From: Moraxella caviae | Lineage (GTDB): Bacteria > Pseudomonadota > Gammaproteobacteria > Pseudomonadales > Moraxellaceae | NCBI RefSeq assembly: GCF_002014985.1 | Contig: NZ_MUXU01000027.1 | Location: 10,537-74,536, forward strand | DNA length: 64,000 bases | Reading direction: 5' to 3' | Shown here: in pieces, positions 57,361 to 64,000 of the stretch | How the letters are laid out: each line of letters begins with the position of its first letter | How positions within the stretch are numbered: the stretch's first letter is position 1 | The notes under the pieces: model-generated | Told to the model about the DNA's origin: nothing | The model's input: the letters and a program-made list of their open reading frames with translations, nothing else | Databases searched by the model: none | Translations under genes and position numbers: made by a program

Positions 57361-57705
57361 ATGACTAAAAGAACAGATAAGAATTTAAGCAATGCAATCG
57401 GGCGAGCCATCGCTCAGAAACGACAGCGCACGGGACTGACTCAGGCGCAGGTTGCAGAGCATATAGGGGTGAGTGATGATGCGATTTCGCGTATGGAAAG
57501 GGGGAACATCATGCCGACCATCAAGCGCCTTGCTGAGCTTGCGGATTTGTTTGACTGCGAGACGGCGGATTTTTTGACTTGTGCAAGCCCAACCATCAAT
57601 GACGAGACACGCCACGTCATGAATTTACTTATGCAGCTTGCACCCCATGAACGCAGGGAGTTGATTGCGATTATTGAGCGTTTGGTGGATTGGAAAAGTC
57701 AATAA
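57361..57705 (+). CDS. Xre-family transcriptional regulator
   Basis: 114 aa from MTKRTDKNLSN with a strong GGAGG 6 nt upstream. Helix-turn-helix of the lambda Cro/C1 type at about residues 10-65: GRAIAQKRQRTGLTQAQVAE, HIGVSDDAISRMERGNIMPT, IKRLAELADLF. The C-terminal 45 residues (TRHVMNLLMQLAPHERRELIA) would dimerise. Divergent from the accessory operon, so it probably represses it and itself. Its own stop is TAA, and a hairpin follows. Confidence 0.9.
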   Translation: MTKRTDKNLSNAIGRAIAQKRQRTGLTQAQVAEHIGVSDDAISRMERGNIMPTIKRLAELADLFDCETADFLTCASPTINDETRHVMNLLMQLAPHERRELIAIIERLVDWKSQ

Positions 57706-57756
57706 AAACAAACGGATAAGTAAGAAATATCAAGCGGTATTTTGCTCATAAAATAA

Positions 57757-57784
57757 AAAGACCACCAAAATCGGTGGTTTTTAT
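57757..57784. terminator. Bidirectional terminator, Xre / aminotransferase
   Basis: ACCACC (57761-57766) / GGTGGT (57773-57778) with A and T tracts on either side, between convergent genes. Confidence 0.8.
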
Positions 57785-57806
57785 ACGGTTAATCGTGCCA
57801 GTGCAA

Positions 57807-58940
57807 TCAGCCAAACACCTTATCGGCAGCGGCTTGAAAGCGTGCGACTGCGCCGTCCACATCGGTGAGCTTGTCAAGCCCAAACAGCCCAATGCGAAAG
57901 CTCTGATAGTCTTCAGGCTCGCCCACTTTTAGTGGTGTACCAGCCGCAATCTGTAAGCCTTGTTCGGCAAAAGCCGCGCCCTTATGCACCGCTTCGCTTG
58001 GCGCATGGCATACCACCACGCCGCGCGCTTGACAGTCTGGGTGGGCGACGCTTGCCACGCCTTTTTCTGCCAGCAGTGCCACAATGCGCTTGCCAAGCTC
58101 AATTTGCGCAGATTTTAACGTCTCATAGCCCACCGCTTTGGCTTCTAAGAGCGCATCACGCAGCTGGCGCAGGCTGTCGGTTGGCATGGTGGCGTGATAA
58201 GCATGGCCGCCATTTTCGTAGGCTTGCATGATGCCATGCCACGCCTTTAAATCCAGCGCAAAACTTGATGGCGTAGCGTTTGCCAGCAGTCCTGCCGCCT
58301 TGTCATTCATCATCACAAGTCCAGCGCAAGGCGTGCTAGACAGCCCCTTTTGCGGTGCGCTGATCAGCACGTCAATGCCGAGTGCCTTCATGTCAAGCCA
58401 CACGCAGCCAGACGCAATGCTGTCAATCACCAAAAGCGCGCCCACGTCGTGCGCAGCCTTCGCCAGCCCTGCGATGTACTCATCGCTTAGCATCATGCCA
58501 GACGCTGTCTCAACGTGCGGCGCAAACACCACATCAGGCTTATGCTCACGGATAAAGTCGCTGACTTTCGCCAAATCGGCAGGGGCAAATTGCGCTTTTT
58601 CGCCAGCAGGCTGAACTTGCTCGGCACAAAATACTTCGCAGGATTTTGCCACGCGGCTGGCTTCTAGGATTTGTGTCCAGCGGTAGCTAAACCAGCCGTT
58701 TCGCACCACGACACAGTTTTTGTCATCGGCAAAGGCACGCACGACCGCTTCCATGCCTGACGTGCCAGAGCCGGGAACGATTGCCACGGCATCGGCGTGG
58801 TATAGGGATTTTAGTTCGCTGGATAAATCACGCATGACTTGCCCAAAGACTTTGGACATATGGTTGAGCGAGCGGTCGGTATAAACAACGGAATATTCAA
58901 GCAATCCATCTGGATCAATGTCATGACGTAGGGCAGGCAT
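57807..58940 (-). CDS. Class V aminotransferase (alanine-glyoxylate/serine-pyruvate type)
   Basis: PLP enzyme, 377 aa, GGAG 6 nt before ATG. Fold-type I class V: VPGSGTSGMEAVVRAF (phosphate site), HVETASGMMLS, LLVIDSIASGCVWLDMKALG (Asp holding the pyridine N) and the PLP-lysine in LISAPQKGLSSTP (about 192). Resembles alanine-glyoxylate and serine-pyruvate aminotransferases; phosphonate or other amino donors cannot be excluded. Monocistronic. The 434-bp spacer beyond its start (58941-59374) holds a REP-like element and the 3' end of the next gene's transcript. Confidence 0.88.
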   Translation of the reverse strand: MPALRHDIDPDGLLEYSVVYTDRSLNHMSKVFGQVMRDLSSELKSLYHADAVAIVPGSGTSGMEAVVRAFADDKNCVVVRNGWFSYRWTQILEASRVAKSCEVFCAEQVQPAGEKAQFAPADLAKVSDFIREHKPDVVFAPHVETASGMMLSDEYIAGLAKAAHDVGALLVIDSIASGCVWLDMKALGIDVLISAPQKGLSSTPCAGLVMMNDKAAGLLANATPSSFALDLKAWHGIMQAYENGGHAYHATMPTDSLRQLRDALLEAKAVGYETLKSAQIELGKRIVALLAEKGVASVAHPDCQARGVVVCHAPSEAVHKGAAFAEQGLQIAAGTPLKVGEPEDYQSFRIGLFGLDKLTDVDGAVARFQAAADKVFG

Positions 58941-59222
58941 GGCGCACTCCTTTGGCTGGTGGGAAATGGGAAGTTGGTTCGTGTTGGCATGGATTGAGCG
59001 AATTGGATCAATTCATTGCAATCAGCGCAATCCATCACCGCAAAAATAAAACCACAAATACGAACTAAAAGTTTGGTTTGTGGCGGTATTAACGAACCAA
59101 AATTTTATCAAAAATCAGCCCTAATGTACCGAACTTGGCATAAAAAAGCAAGACTTCGGCGCAAGATTTTACCGAATTTCTTGGGGTGATTGCATGGTGC
59201 TTTTAAAGACGGTTTTATCAAT

Positions 59223-59335
59223 TCGTTGGGTTTTTGCAAGCTCAACCCAACTTACCTATCGTCCTTTAATTTAAACCGATAATTTGAATTGGTGATAATT
59301 TGTAAGTTGGGTTAGTGATGCGTAACTCAGCGTTT
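59223..59335. repeat. REP-like paired palindrome, locus 4 (degenerate)
   Basis: GTTGGGTTTTTGC...CAACCCAACTTACC (about 59224-59257) is separated by about 50 bp from TGTAAGTTGGGTTAGTGATGCGTAACTCAGCG (about 59300-59331). The two parts are in the reverse order of the other three loci and are more diverged. Confidence 0.7.
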
Positions 59336-59374
59336 ATTAGGCGAAAAACGCTCAATTTGCGGATAATTTAATCT

Positions 59375-60193
59375 TCAAACCAACGCCGCAATCTGATTTG
59401 CCAGCGTTTTTGACCACACTTCATAGGTGAGCTTGCTTGGGTGAAAGCCGTCTTTGGCAAACATCACATCACGGCTTAGGCGTGCTTTGGCAAATTCATC
59501 ACGCACATAATGCACGCCTTCAAATTCAGCGCACACGCCTTGCATGAGCGTGCTTAAATGTTGCGCTTGTCTGCCAATCAGTGCGTTTAAAGGCGTAGGC
59601 AAGCTGGGCGCAAGCTGCATGGGCGGCAGGCTTAAAAACAGGATTTGCCCCACGCCAAATTTACGCTTGAGCAAAGTGATAATACCACGCAAATTATGCT
59701 GCCAAGCGGTGTCGCTGGTGCGTTTGACCACGTCATTTACGCCAATGCTGATGATGGCAACATTAAGCGCTGGCGTGCTGGTGGGTGCAGGCATGGCGTA
59801 CAGGCGGTGCAGCAGCTGAAAACTGGTGTGTCCGCTGGTGGCGCACAGTTGCCAGCAGATTTGCTGATAAGGGGTGTTTTGTGCGGTATTGTCCGCTGAA
59901 TTTTGCGTGAAAATCTGCGCCAAATTTGCCACGATGCGCCCAAGCGGTGCGTCCGCCTGAGTGTCCACGCCCACACCAGCGGCTGCCGAATCGCCAAAGA
60001 TGGTTAGGCGCAGTGTTTTGGTATTTTGTGTGTCAGCGTCAAGCGGTGCGCCCAAAAGCGGTGTATTGAAAAGTGGCGTGTTGCCAAGCCGTACGCCTTC
60101 AGGCTCTGGCAGGCGTAGGGCGGTTTTGGCGACATTTTTTGCTTGATAATAATACAAAGGCGCAAGCAGATAATCGTATTTTTTGTGAAACAT
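59375..60193 (-). CDS. SGNH/GDSL hydrolase-like protein
   Basis: 272 aa. SGNH blocks: I, LTIFGDSAAAGVGVDTQ (nucleophilic Ser, about 69); III, ISIGVNDVVKR (Asn, GxND); V, MFAKDGFHPSKLTYEVW (Asp-x-x-His, about 250). There is no clear signal peptide, so it is probably cytosolic or peripherally bound. A run of TPLFNTPLLGAPLD repeats LGNTPLF before the domain. It starts 13 bp after the nadM stop and is probably co-transcribed with it. Esterase/lipase/acetylesterase chemistry is typical; substrate unknown. Confidence 0.85.
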   Translation of the reverse strand: MFHKKYDYLLAPLYYYQAKNVAKTALRLPEPEGVRLGNTPLFNTPLLGAPLDADTQNTKTLRLTIFGDSAAAGVGVDTQADAPLGRIVANLAQIFTQNSADNTAQNTPYQQICWQLCATSGHTSFQLLHRLYAMPAPTSTPALNVAIISIGVNDVVKRTSDTAWQHNLRGIITLLKRKFGVGQILFLSLPPMQLAPSLPTPLNALIGRQAQHLSTLMQGVCAEFEGVHYVRDEFAKARLSRDVMFAKDGFHPSKLTYEVWSKTLANQIAALV

Positions 60194-60206
60194 GGCTCGT
60201 TATTCG

Positions 60207-61211
60207 TTATAAACCCAGCATTTTGGTGATGATACTGTAATGATCTTCAAACATTTTTGTGCCGTCCAGCTCAGCTAATGGCAGCCAAAACGCACGCTTG
60301 GCGTCATCGTCACCTTGTACTTGCGGTAGCGTTTTGCCGTCCAGTTCAAAATAAAACACACTGGTGATGGTGCGCCCACGCAATGAGCGGTCTGGCGCGT
60401 CAAAAGTCTGTACGGCTTTTAAGTTTTTCTTATCAATTTTTAGACCTGTTTCTTCATAAGTTTCACGAATGGCGCAGTGCAGTAAGGTCTCGTCAGCGTC
60501 CAAAAATCCGCCAGCCATCGCCCACAAACCTTTGCCATAATCACCGCCACGCTCAATGAGTAAGATGTGTCCGCTTTGTACGATGAGCGCGTCAGCCGTG
60601 ATGAAAGTTGGTGGATAAGGCGCAGCTTGCCAAGCGTTTTGGCAGGCTTTAATGTGCTGATATTCGGTTTGTAATTGTGTAAACTCTGAAGTATTTTTAA
60701 ATTTTTCTAAAAAATCTTGGCTGGATTTGGGCAATTTGTCGTACAGGCTTGTGCCGTCTTTTAGCGTGCTTTCGCCAAAATAAGCGCGGCGCAGCGGCGT
60801 GGCGGATAAGTTTTCAAAACTTGGCAATTCCACATAATCCCACGCAGGAAACAGCGACAAATAATACGAGCTGTCGTCTTTGGTGTGGCCGATAACGCCT
60901 GTTTTGCCAGCGTCTTGGGTGATGAAACGCACCGCTGAGCCGATGTTTTGTAGCCATTTGTGGTCGTTGTACAGCGTGTCGTCAATGGGCAGGCAGACGA
61001 TGCGGCTAGCGGTTTGTTCGTCAAATGCCGATAAAATCATCGCTTCACGCTCATCAAAGGTGAAAGGGTTTTTAATCGTGCGTGGCGAATTTGCCGAACC
61101 GATGAGTAAAATCACCGTTTTGGCGCGTTTTAGGGCTTCTTTTACCACAAATTCATGCCCCAAATGAAAGGGTTGAAAACGCCCAATAAAAATCAAATGA
61201 TCAAAATTCAT
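60207..61211 (-). CDS. nadM: Bifunctional NMN adenylyltransferase / Nudix hydrolase (NadM-Nudix)
   Basis: NAD synthesis/recycling: the N-terminal nucleotidyltransferase (about 1-170) joins NMN and ATP; its motif IGRFQPFHLGH and SANSPRTIKNPFTFDERE are of the archaeal-type NadM family. The C-terminal Nudix domain (about 195-334) has GGFLDADETLLHCAIRETYEETGL spanning the Nudix box, the activity in homologues being ADP-ribose pyrophosphatase. The fused form is known in Francisella, Synechocystis and Acinetobacter relatives, supporting a moraxellacean host. Full length (334 aa). First gene of a pair with the SGNH hydrolase. Confidence 0.93.
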   Translation of the reverse strand: MNFDHLIFIGRFQPFHLGHEFVVKEALKRAKTVILLIGSANSPRTIKNPFTFDEREAMILSAFDEQTASRIVCLPIDDTLYNDHKWLQNIGSAVRFITQDAGKTGVIGHTKDDSSYYLSLFPAWDYVELPSFENLSATPLRRAYFGESTLKDGTSLYDKLPKSSQDFLEKFKNTSEFTQLQTEYQHIKACQNAWQAAPYPPTFITADALIVQSGHILLIERGGDYGKGLWAMAGGFLDADETLLHCAIRETYEETGLKIDKKNLKAVQTFDAPDRSLRGRTITSVFYFELDGKTLPQVQGDDDAKRAFWLPLAELDGTKMFEDHYSIITKMLGL

Positions 61212-61362
61212 ATTTTGCTACCAATTTGCCCTTGATAAAATTGGCTTATGTTACCATAATATCCGATAGATTTAGTCAGATTTTTTATGGGCTGCCAATA
61301 TCAGCCAGTTATTCACACATCAGCGCATTTTAGCGCGGTCAATACACCAAAACGAGAACATC

Positions 61363-62019
61363 ATGAGCGAACAAAACACCCAAGACACCCAAGACGATGT
61401 GCAAGGTCAAGAAATCCCAAAAGAAAGCAACATCAAAATCACCGAATCCGCCCAAGAATACTTGGCGGAGCTGCTTGCCAAGCAAGAAGTGGAAGGCATT
61501 GGCGTGCGCATTTTTGTGGAGCACCCCGGCACACCGCGCGCTGAGTGCTGCATGAGCTACTGCCAGCCTGACGAAGTGGACGAAGACGATTTGCAAATTC
61601 CTTATGCCAAATTCACCGCGCACATTGACGCGCCGAGCATTCCGTATTTGCATGATGCGGTGATTGACTATAATAAGGATCGTTTTGGCGGGCAGCTGAC
61701 CTTCCGTGCGCCAAATTCTAAAGTGCCGCAAGTGGGCGCAAATGCCAGCATTGAAGAGCGTATCAATTACGTTTTGCAATCAGAAATCAACCCACAGCTT
61801 GCCAGCCACGGCGGTATGGTGGAGCTTTTGGAAGTGATTGAAGATGACGCAGGCAAGACCGCCGTGCTAAAATTTGGCGGCGGCTGCCAAGGCTGTGCGG
61901 CGGTGGACGTAACGCTGCGCCAAGGCGTGGAAGTGCAGCTAAAACAGCAAATCCCAGAGCTGACGCACGTCGTGGACGAGACCGACCATTCTGTGTCTAC
62001 AAATGCTTATTATAAATAA
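61363..62019 (+). CDS. nfuA: Fe/S biogenesis protein NfuA
   Basis: Carrier that passes 4Fe-4S clusters to apoproteins. 218 aa with an N-terminal extension of about 20 acidic residues (E. coli NfuA 191 aa). Residues about 22-110 form a degenerate A-type (HesB-like) domain ([20 protein letters not shown]), residues about 125-205 the NifU C-terminal domain with the CxxC motif [14 protein letters not shown] (about 175). Divergent from nadM across 151 bp. Followed by a strong terminator. Confidence 0.95.
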   Translation: MSEQNTQDTQDDVQGQEIPKESNIKITESAQEYLAELLAKQEVEGIGVRIFVEHPGTPRAECCMSYCQPDEVDEDDLQIPYAKFTAHIDAPSIPYLHDAVIDYNKDRFGGQLTFRAPNSKVPQVGANASIEERINYVLQSEINPQLASHGGMVELLEVIEDDAGKTAVLKFGGGCQGCAAVDVTLRQGVEVQLKQQIPELTHVVDETDHSVSTNAYYK

Positions 62020-62033
62020 GGCGTAAAGCAGAT

Positions 62034-62061
62034 AAAAAGAACCCGAAGGTGGGTTCTTTTT
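62034..62061. terminator. Bidirectional terminator, nfuA / Abi-like gene
   Basis: AAAAAGAACCC (62034-62044) / GGGTTCTTTTT (62051-62061), 6-nt loop, 18 bp beyond the Abi-like stop. Confidence 0.93.
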
Positions 62062-62078
62062 TGTTTGTAAATTTTTGG

Positions 62079-62750
62079 TTATTTGGGTTTGCTATTTGGT
62101 GAAGGTTTGCCATTGAGTAAAAAAGTGATATTTTGCCAATTTTGCACCCAATCAGCCAAAGCAGGTGAACAGGCTTGCAACGTATTGATGGCGACTTGAT
62201 GGCTGTGGGCTAAATTTTGATTAAAAATCGGCTCGTGGTGTGCGATGCGATTTCTCAATCTGCGCAGATGTTCTGTATTTTTGAACAAGTCAGAGCGGTC
62301 TTTTGCCAAATTTGCTGGCGTATTTATGCCACAAAACACAGCATAAAATTGCGCTGACCAAATGCGGTCATCGTGTCGTGCGGTCAGCATATGCTGCCAA
62401 AAGGCGAAATTGAGCTTGGCGATGACGTTGTTGATATCATTGGTGTTTTTTCTGGCTTCAATCAGGGCTTCTCGTGGTTTGTATCCGTGCTTTGGGCTGG
62501 GCAATGAACGCTCAAAACCAGTATGCCAAGCCCATTGTGAGCCGTATTGCGCTTGCAAGGCGGCGGATATGGTATTGCGCAGGGCGATTTCACAGCAGCC
62601 AAGCACGCCAAAAATTGCTTTTGAGATTTCTATGTTCCACTGATATAAAGACAAAGCGTGATTGTCGTCTGTGGCGGCTTTTGCATACGTTGAAAAGCGA
62701 GCGGCGGATAAAGTCTGTATAATTTCTTGAACAGTGCTTGAATTTTCCAT
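62079..62750 (-). CDS. Abi-like HEPN-domain protein
   Basis: 223 aa. The family is Abi_2 (AbiD/AbiF-like), recognised by the N-terminal ISAARFSTYAKA-type helix (SAARFSTYAKA), WNIEISKAIFGVLGCCEIALRNTI, and the C-terminal RLRNRIAHHEPIF (about 177-189), which carries the R-N-x-x-A-H-H pattern of HEPN ribonucleases. Such proteins act in abortive infection in lactococci and other hosts. Here it is a single gene without a partner, flanked by terminators, with a weak Shine-Dalgarno site. A role in phage defence is inferred from family only. Confidence 0.8.
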   Translation of the reverse strand: MENSSTVQEIIQTLSAARFSTYAKAATDDNHALSLYQWNIEISKAIFGVLGCCEIALRNTISAALQAQYGSQWAWHTGFERSLPSPKHGYKPREALIEARKNTNDINNVIAKLNFAFWQHMLTARHDDRIWSAQFYAVFCGINTPANLAKDRSDLFKNTEHLRRLRNRIAHHEPIFNQNLAHSHQVAINTLQACSPALADWVQNWQNITFLLNGKPSPNSKPK

Positions 62751-62820
62751 TGGTAAGTCTTATAATAAATCCGTTAGCCAAGGGAAACGCTGGTTTTACC
62801 ACCCCCTTTGGACGTATGCG

Positions 62821-62849
62821 AAAAGCTCATCATGATGTGATGAGCTTTT
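62821..62849. terminator. Hairpin between the PfkB kinase and the Abi-like gene
   Basis: AAAAGCTCATCA (62821-62832) / TGATGAGCTTTT (62838-62849), 12-bp perfect stem. The longer T tract is on the plus side; for the minus-strand kinase gene it is the only candidate terminator. Confidence 0.75.
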
Positions 62850-62906
62850 CTTTTTGTGGTTTGGTGTTTGCTATACGAGAATTAAAATTTTAATTCCGCC
62901 TTTCAA

Positions 62907-63944
62907 TCACAAAACCCCAGCTTTAATCTCTTGATATTCCGCCTTTGTCAAGCGTGCGCCAAATTGCGCCACCACACGGCTAGCCACAGCGCCTGCCAAT
63001 TTACCGCACTCATCAAGCGCATGACCTTGCGATAAAGCATATAAAAACGCCCCAGCGAAATTATCGCCTGCGCCATTGGTGTCCACCACGCTCACAGCTT
63101 TTGGTGTGGCGACGTATTGCAACTCTGGCGTGCCAGCCGTGCGTGTGGCGATGAGCGTAGGATTTTCGCCATCGGTGATGACGGCAAGCTCGCTGTGAGC
63201 CAGCAAAGCGTGCGCGGCCGCTTGTTTATCGGTGGTTTCGGTGTAAAGCAAGGCTTCTTCTTGGTTGCAAAACACCGCCGCCACGCCGCCTGCCAGCATT
63301 TCATCAAGCCCTGCTTTGGCAAATTTTACCACCGCAGGGTCGGCAAAACTCACCATAATGTTTGTGCCGCATTCTTTGGCGTGCGCTTTTAGCTTGGCGA
63401 TCGCTTGCATGGCACTGGGCGACATGGCAAGATAGCCTTCTAGGTACAGCCACTGTTTTTGCTTAGCATTTTGTGCGCTGTTTTGGGCGACGAGTGCGTC
63501 AAAATTCACGTTTTTCTCGTCAATTTCACTGCTTGCACCAAGGTGGGTTTGCATGGTGCGCTCAGCGTCAGGTGTTACCAGCACCGCACAAGAACCCGTT
63601 ACGCCGCCTTGGTGCGTGGCAAGTGCTGTATCGGTGGCAACGCCCATTTCCGCCAAATCCTGCAAATAAAATTCGCCCATCTTATCATCGCCCACACGGC
63701 AATTATAAAACGCACTGCCGCCAAGTGCCGCAAAAGCCGCCATGCTGTTTGCTGCCGAGCCACCGCCTGCTTGTTTGGCAGGGTGAATGCCGTGCGTGTG
63801 TAAGGTGTCAAAAAGGGCGGCTTGGGTGTCGGTGTCGGCAAGCGTCATGTTGCCACGAGTCAGCCCAGTGGCGGCAAGTGCGCTGTCTGACACGGTAAAT
63901 TCGGTATCCACCAAAGCATTGCCAATGGCGACGACGTTATACAT
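62907..63944 (-). CDS. PfkB-family carbohydrate/nucleoside kinase (adenosine kinase-like)
   Basis: 345 aa, AAGGA before ATG. Ribokinase fold with both PfkB signatures: GGGSAANSMAAFAALGG (about 60-76) and DTNGAGDNFAGAFLYAL (about 290-306), where the Asp is the catalytic base. The N-terminus MYNVVAIGNALVDTEFTV and the short length are like adenosine/guanosine-type kinases of gammaproteobacteria (often annotated as adenosine kinase). Substrate unproven. It is the last gene of the window, complete, with the flanking spacer 63945-64000 empty. Confidence 0.88.
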   Translation of the reverse strand: MYNVVAIGNALVDTEFTVSDSALAATGLTRGNMTLADTDTQAALFDTLHTHGIHPAKQAGGGSAANSMAAFAALGGSAFYNCRVGDDKMGEFYLQDLAEMGVATDTALATHQGGVTGSCAVLVTPDAERTMQTHLGASSEIDEKNVNFDALVAQNSAQNAKQKQWLYLEGYLAMSPSAMQAIAKLKAHAKECGTNIMVSFADPAVVKFAKAGLDEMLAGGVAAVFCNQEEALLYTETTDKQAAAHALLAHSELAVITDGENPTLIATRTAGTPELQYVATPKAVSVVDTNGAGDNFAGAFLYALSQGHALDECGKLAGAVASRVVAQFGARLTKAEYQEIKAGVL

Positions 63945-64000
63945 AAAAATTCCTTAAAAAATAAATATTTATCAATAAAAAAGGGCTATTTTCAAAATCA

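Noticed and set aside
53299-57705. Prophage remnant or integrated plasmid
   Set aside because: No integrase, terminase, capsid, replication gene or attachment-site duplication; operon structure fits a chromosomal accessory module better.

Overview
This window looks like a chromosomal segment of a gammaproteobacterium of the Moraxellaceae, most likely Moraxella or a close relative (inference). The support is the order hemA / TPR gene-lolB-ispE-tRNA-Gln-prs-rplY, a NadM-type NMN adenylyltransferase fused to a Nudix domain, a single-chain 1313-residue PurL, a lipid-anchored azurin, and a tmRNA that encodes the tag ANDETYALAA. Most genes are housekeeping genes with good Shine-Dalgarno sites. Hairpin terminators are abundant, and many serve both strands of convergent genes.

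Layout. 0-5 kb: end of hslO, azurin lipoprotein, ppc. 5-10.3 kb: a minus-strand polar amino acid ABC transporter with three consecutive binding lipoproteins (ATPase, three binding proteins, two permeases). 10.7-20.4 kb: proA, acyl-CoA dehydrogenase, a tiny acidic protein, aroE, gabD-like dehydrogenase, a DnaQ-fold exonuclease paired with a DUF294/CBS protein, and a small GNAT protein. 20.7-29.3 kb: small membrane protein, purL, isochorismatase-like hydrolase, lipoprotein, EF-hand membrane protein, tmRNA, WG-repeat protein. 29.7-40.4 kb: hemA, TPR protein, lolB, ispE, two tRNA genes, prs, putP, rplY. 40.5-53.2 kb: hemN, RDD protein, tRNA-Arg and tRNA-Ser, thiD, ettA, glnD, map, a small phosphatase-like protein, fadH. 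53.3-57.7 kb: an accessory cluster of uncharacterised genes. 57.8-64 kb: class V aminotransferase, SGNH hydrolase, nadM, nfuA, an Abi-like HEPN protein, and a PfkB kinase.

Two items stand out. First, a 193-bp tRNA-Gln cassette (promoter, tRNA, terminator) is present twice, 340 bp apart. The copies differ at two bases, one of which is in the anticodon: the downstream copy reads UUG (Gln), the upstream copy UUA, complementary to the UAA stop codon. This is the classical ochre-suppressor configuration, yet by my count about 29 of the 50 protein genes here end in TAA. Second, the 53.3-57.7 kb cluster has a divergent Xre regulator, a TerB-like protein, a Gly/Ala-rich membrane protein, a large membrane protein with an HNH-like N-terminal segment, a cysteine-cluster protein and a stand-alone FtsK-gamma-like winged helix. 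Its content and compact, co-directional layout suggest an undescribed stress or defence module (inference).

Repeats: four intergenic loci carry REP-like paired palindromes built on AAGTTGGGTT / AACCCAACTT. I see no CRISPR array, insertion sequence or complete prophage.
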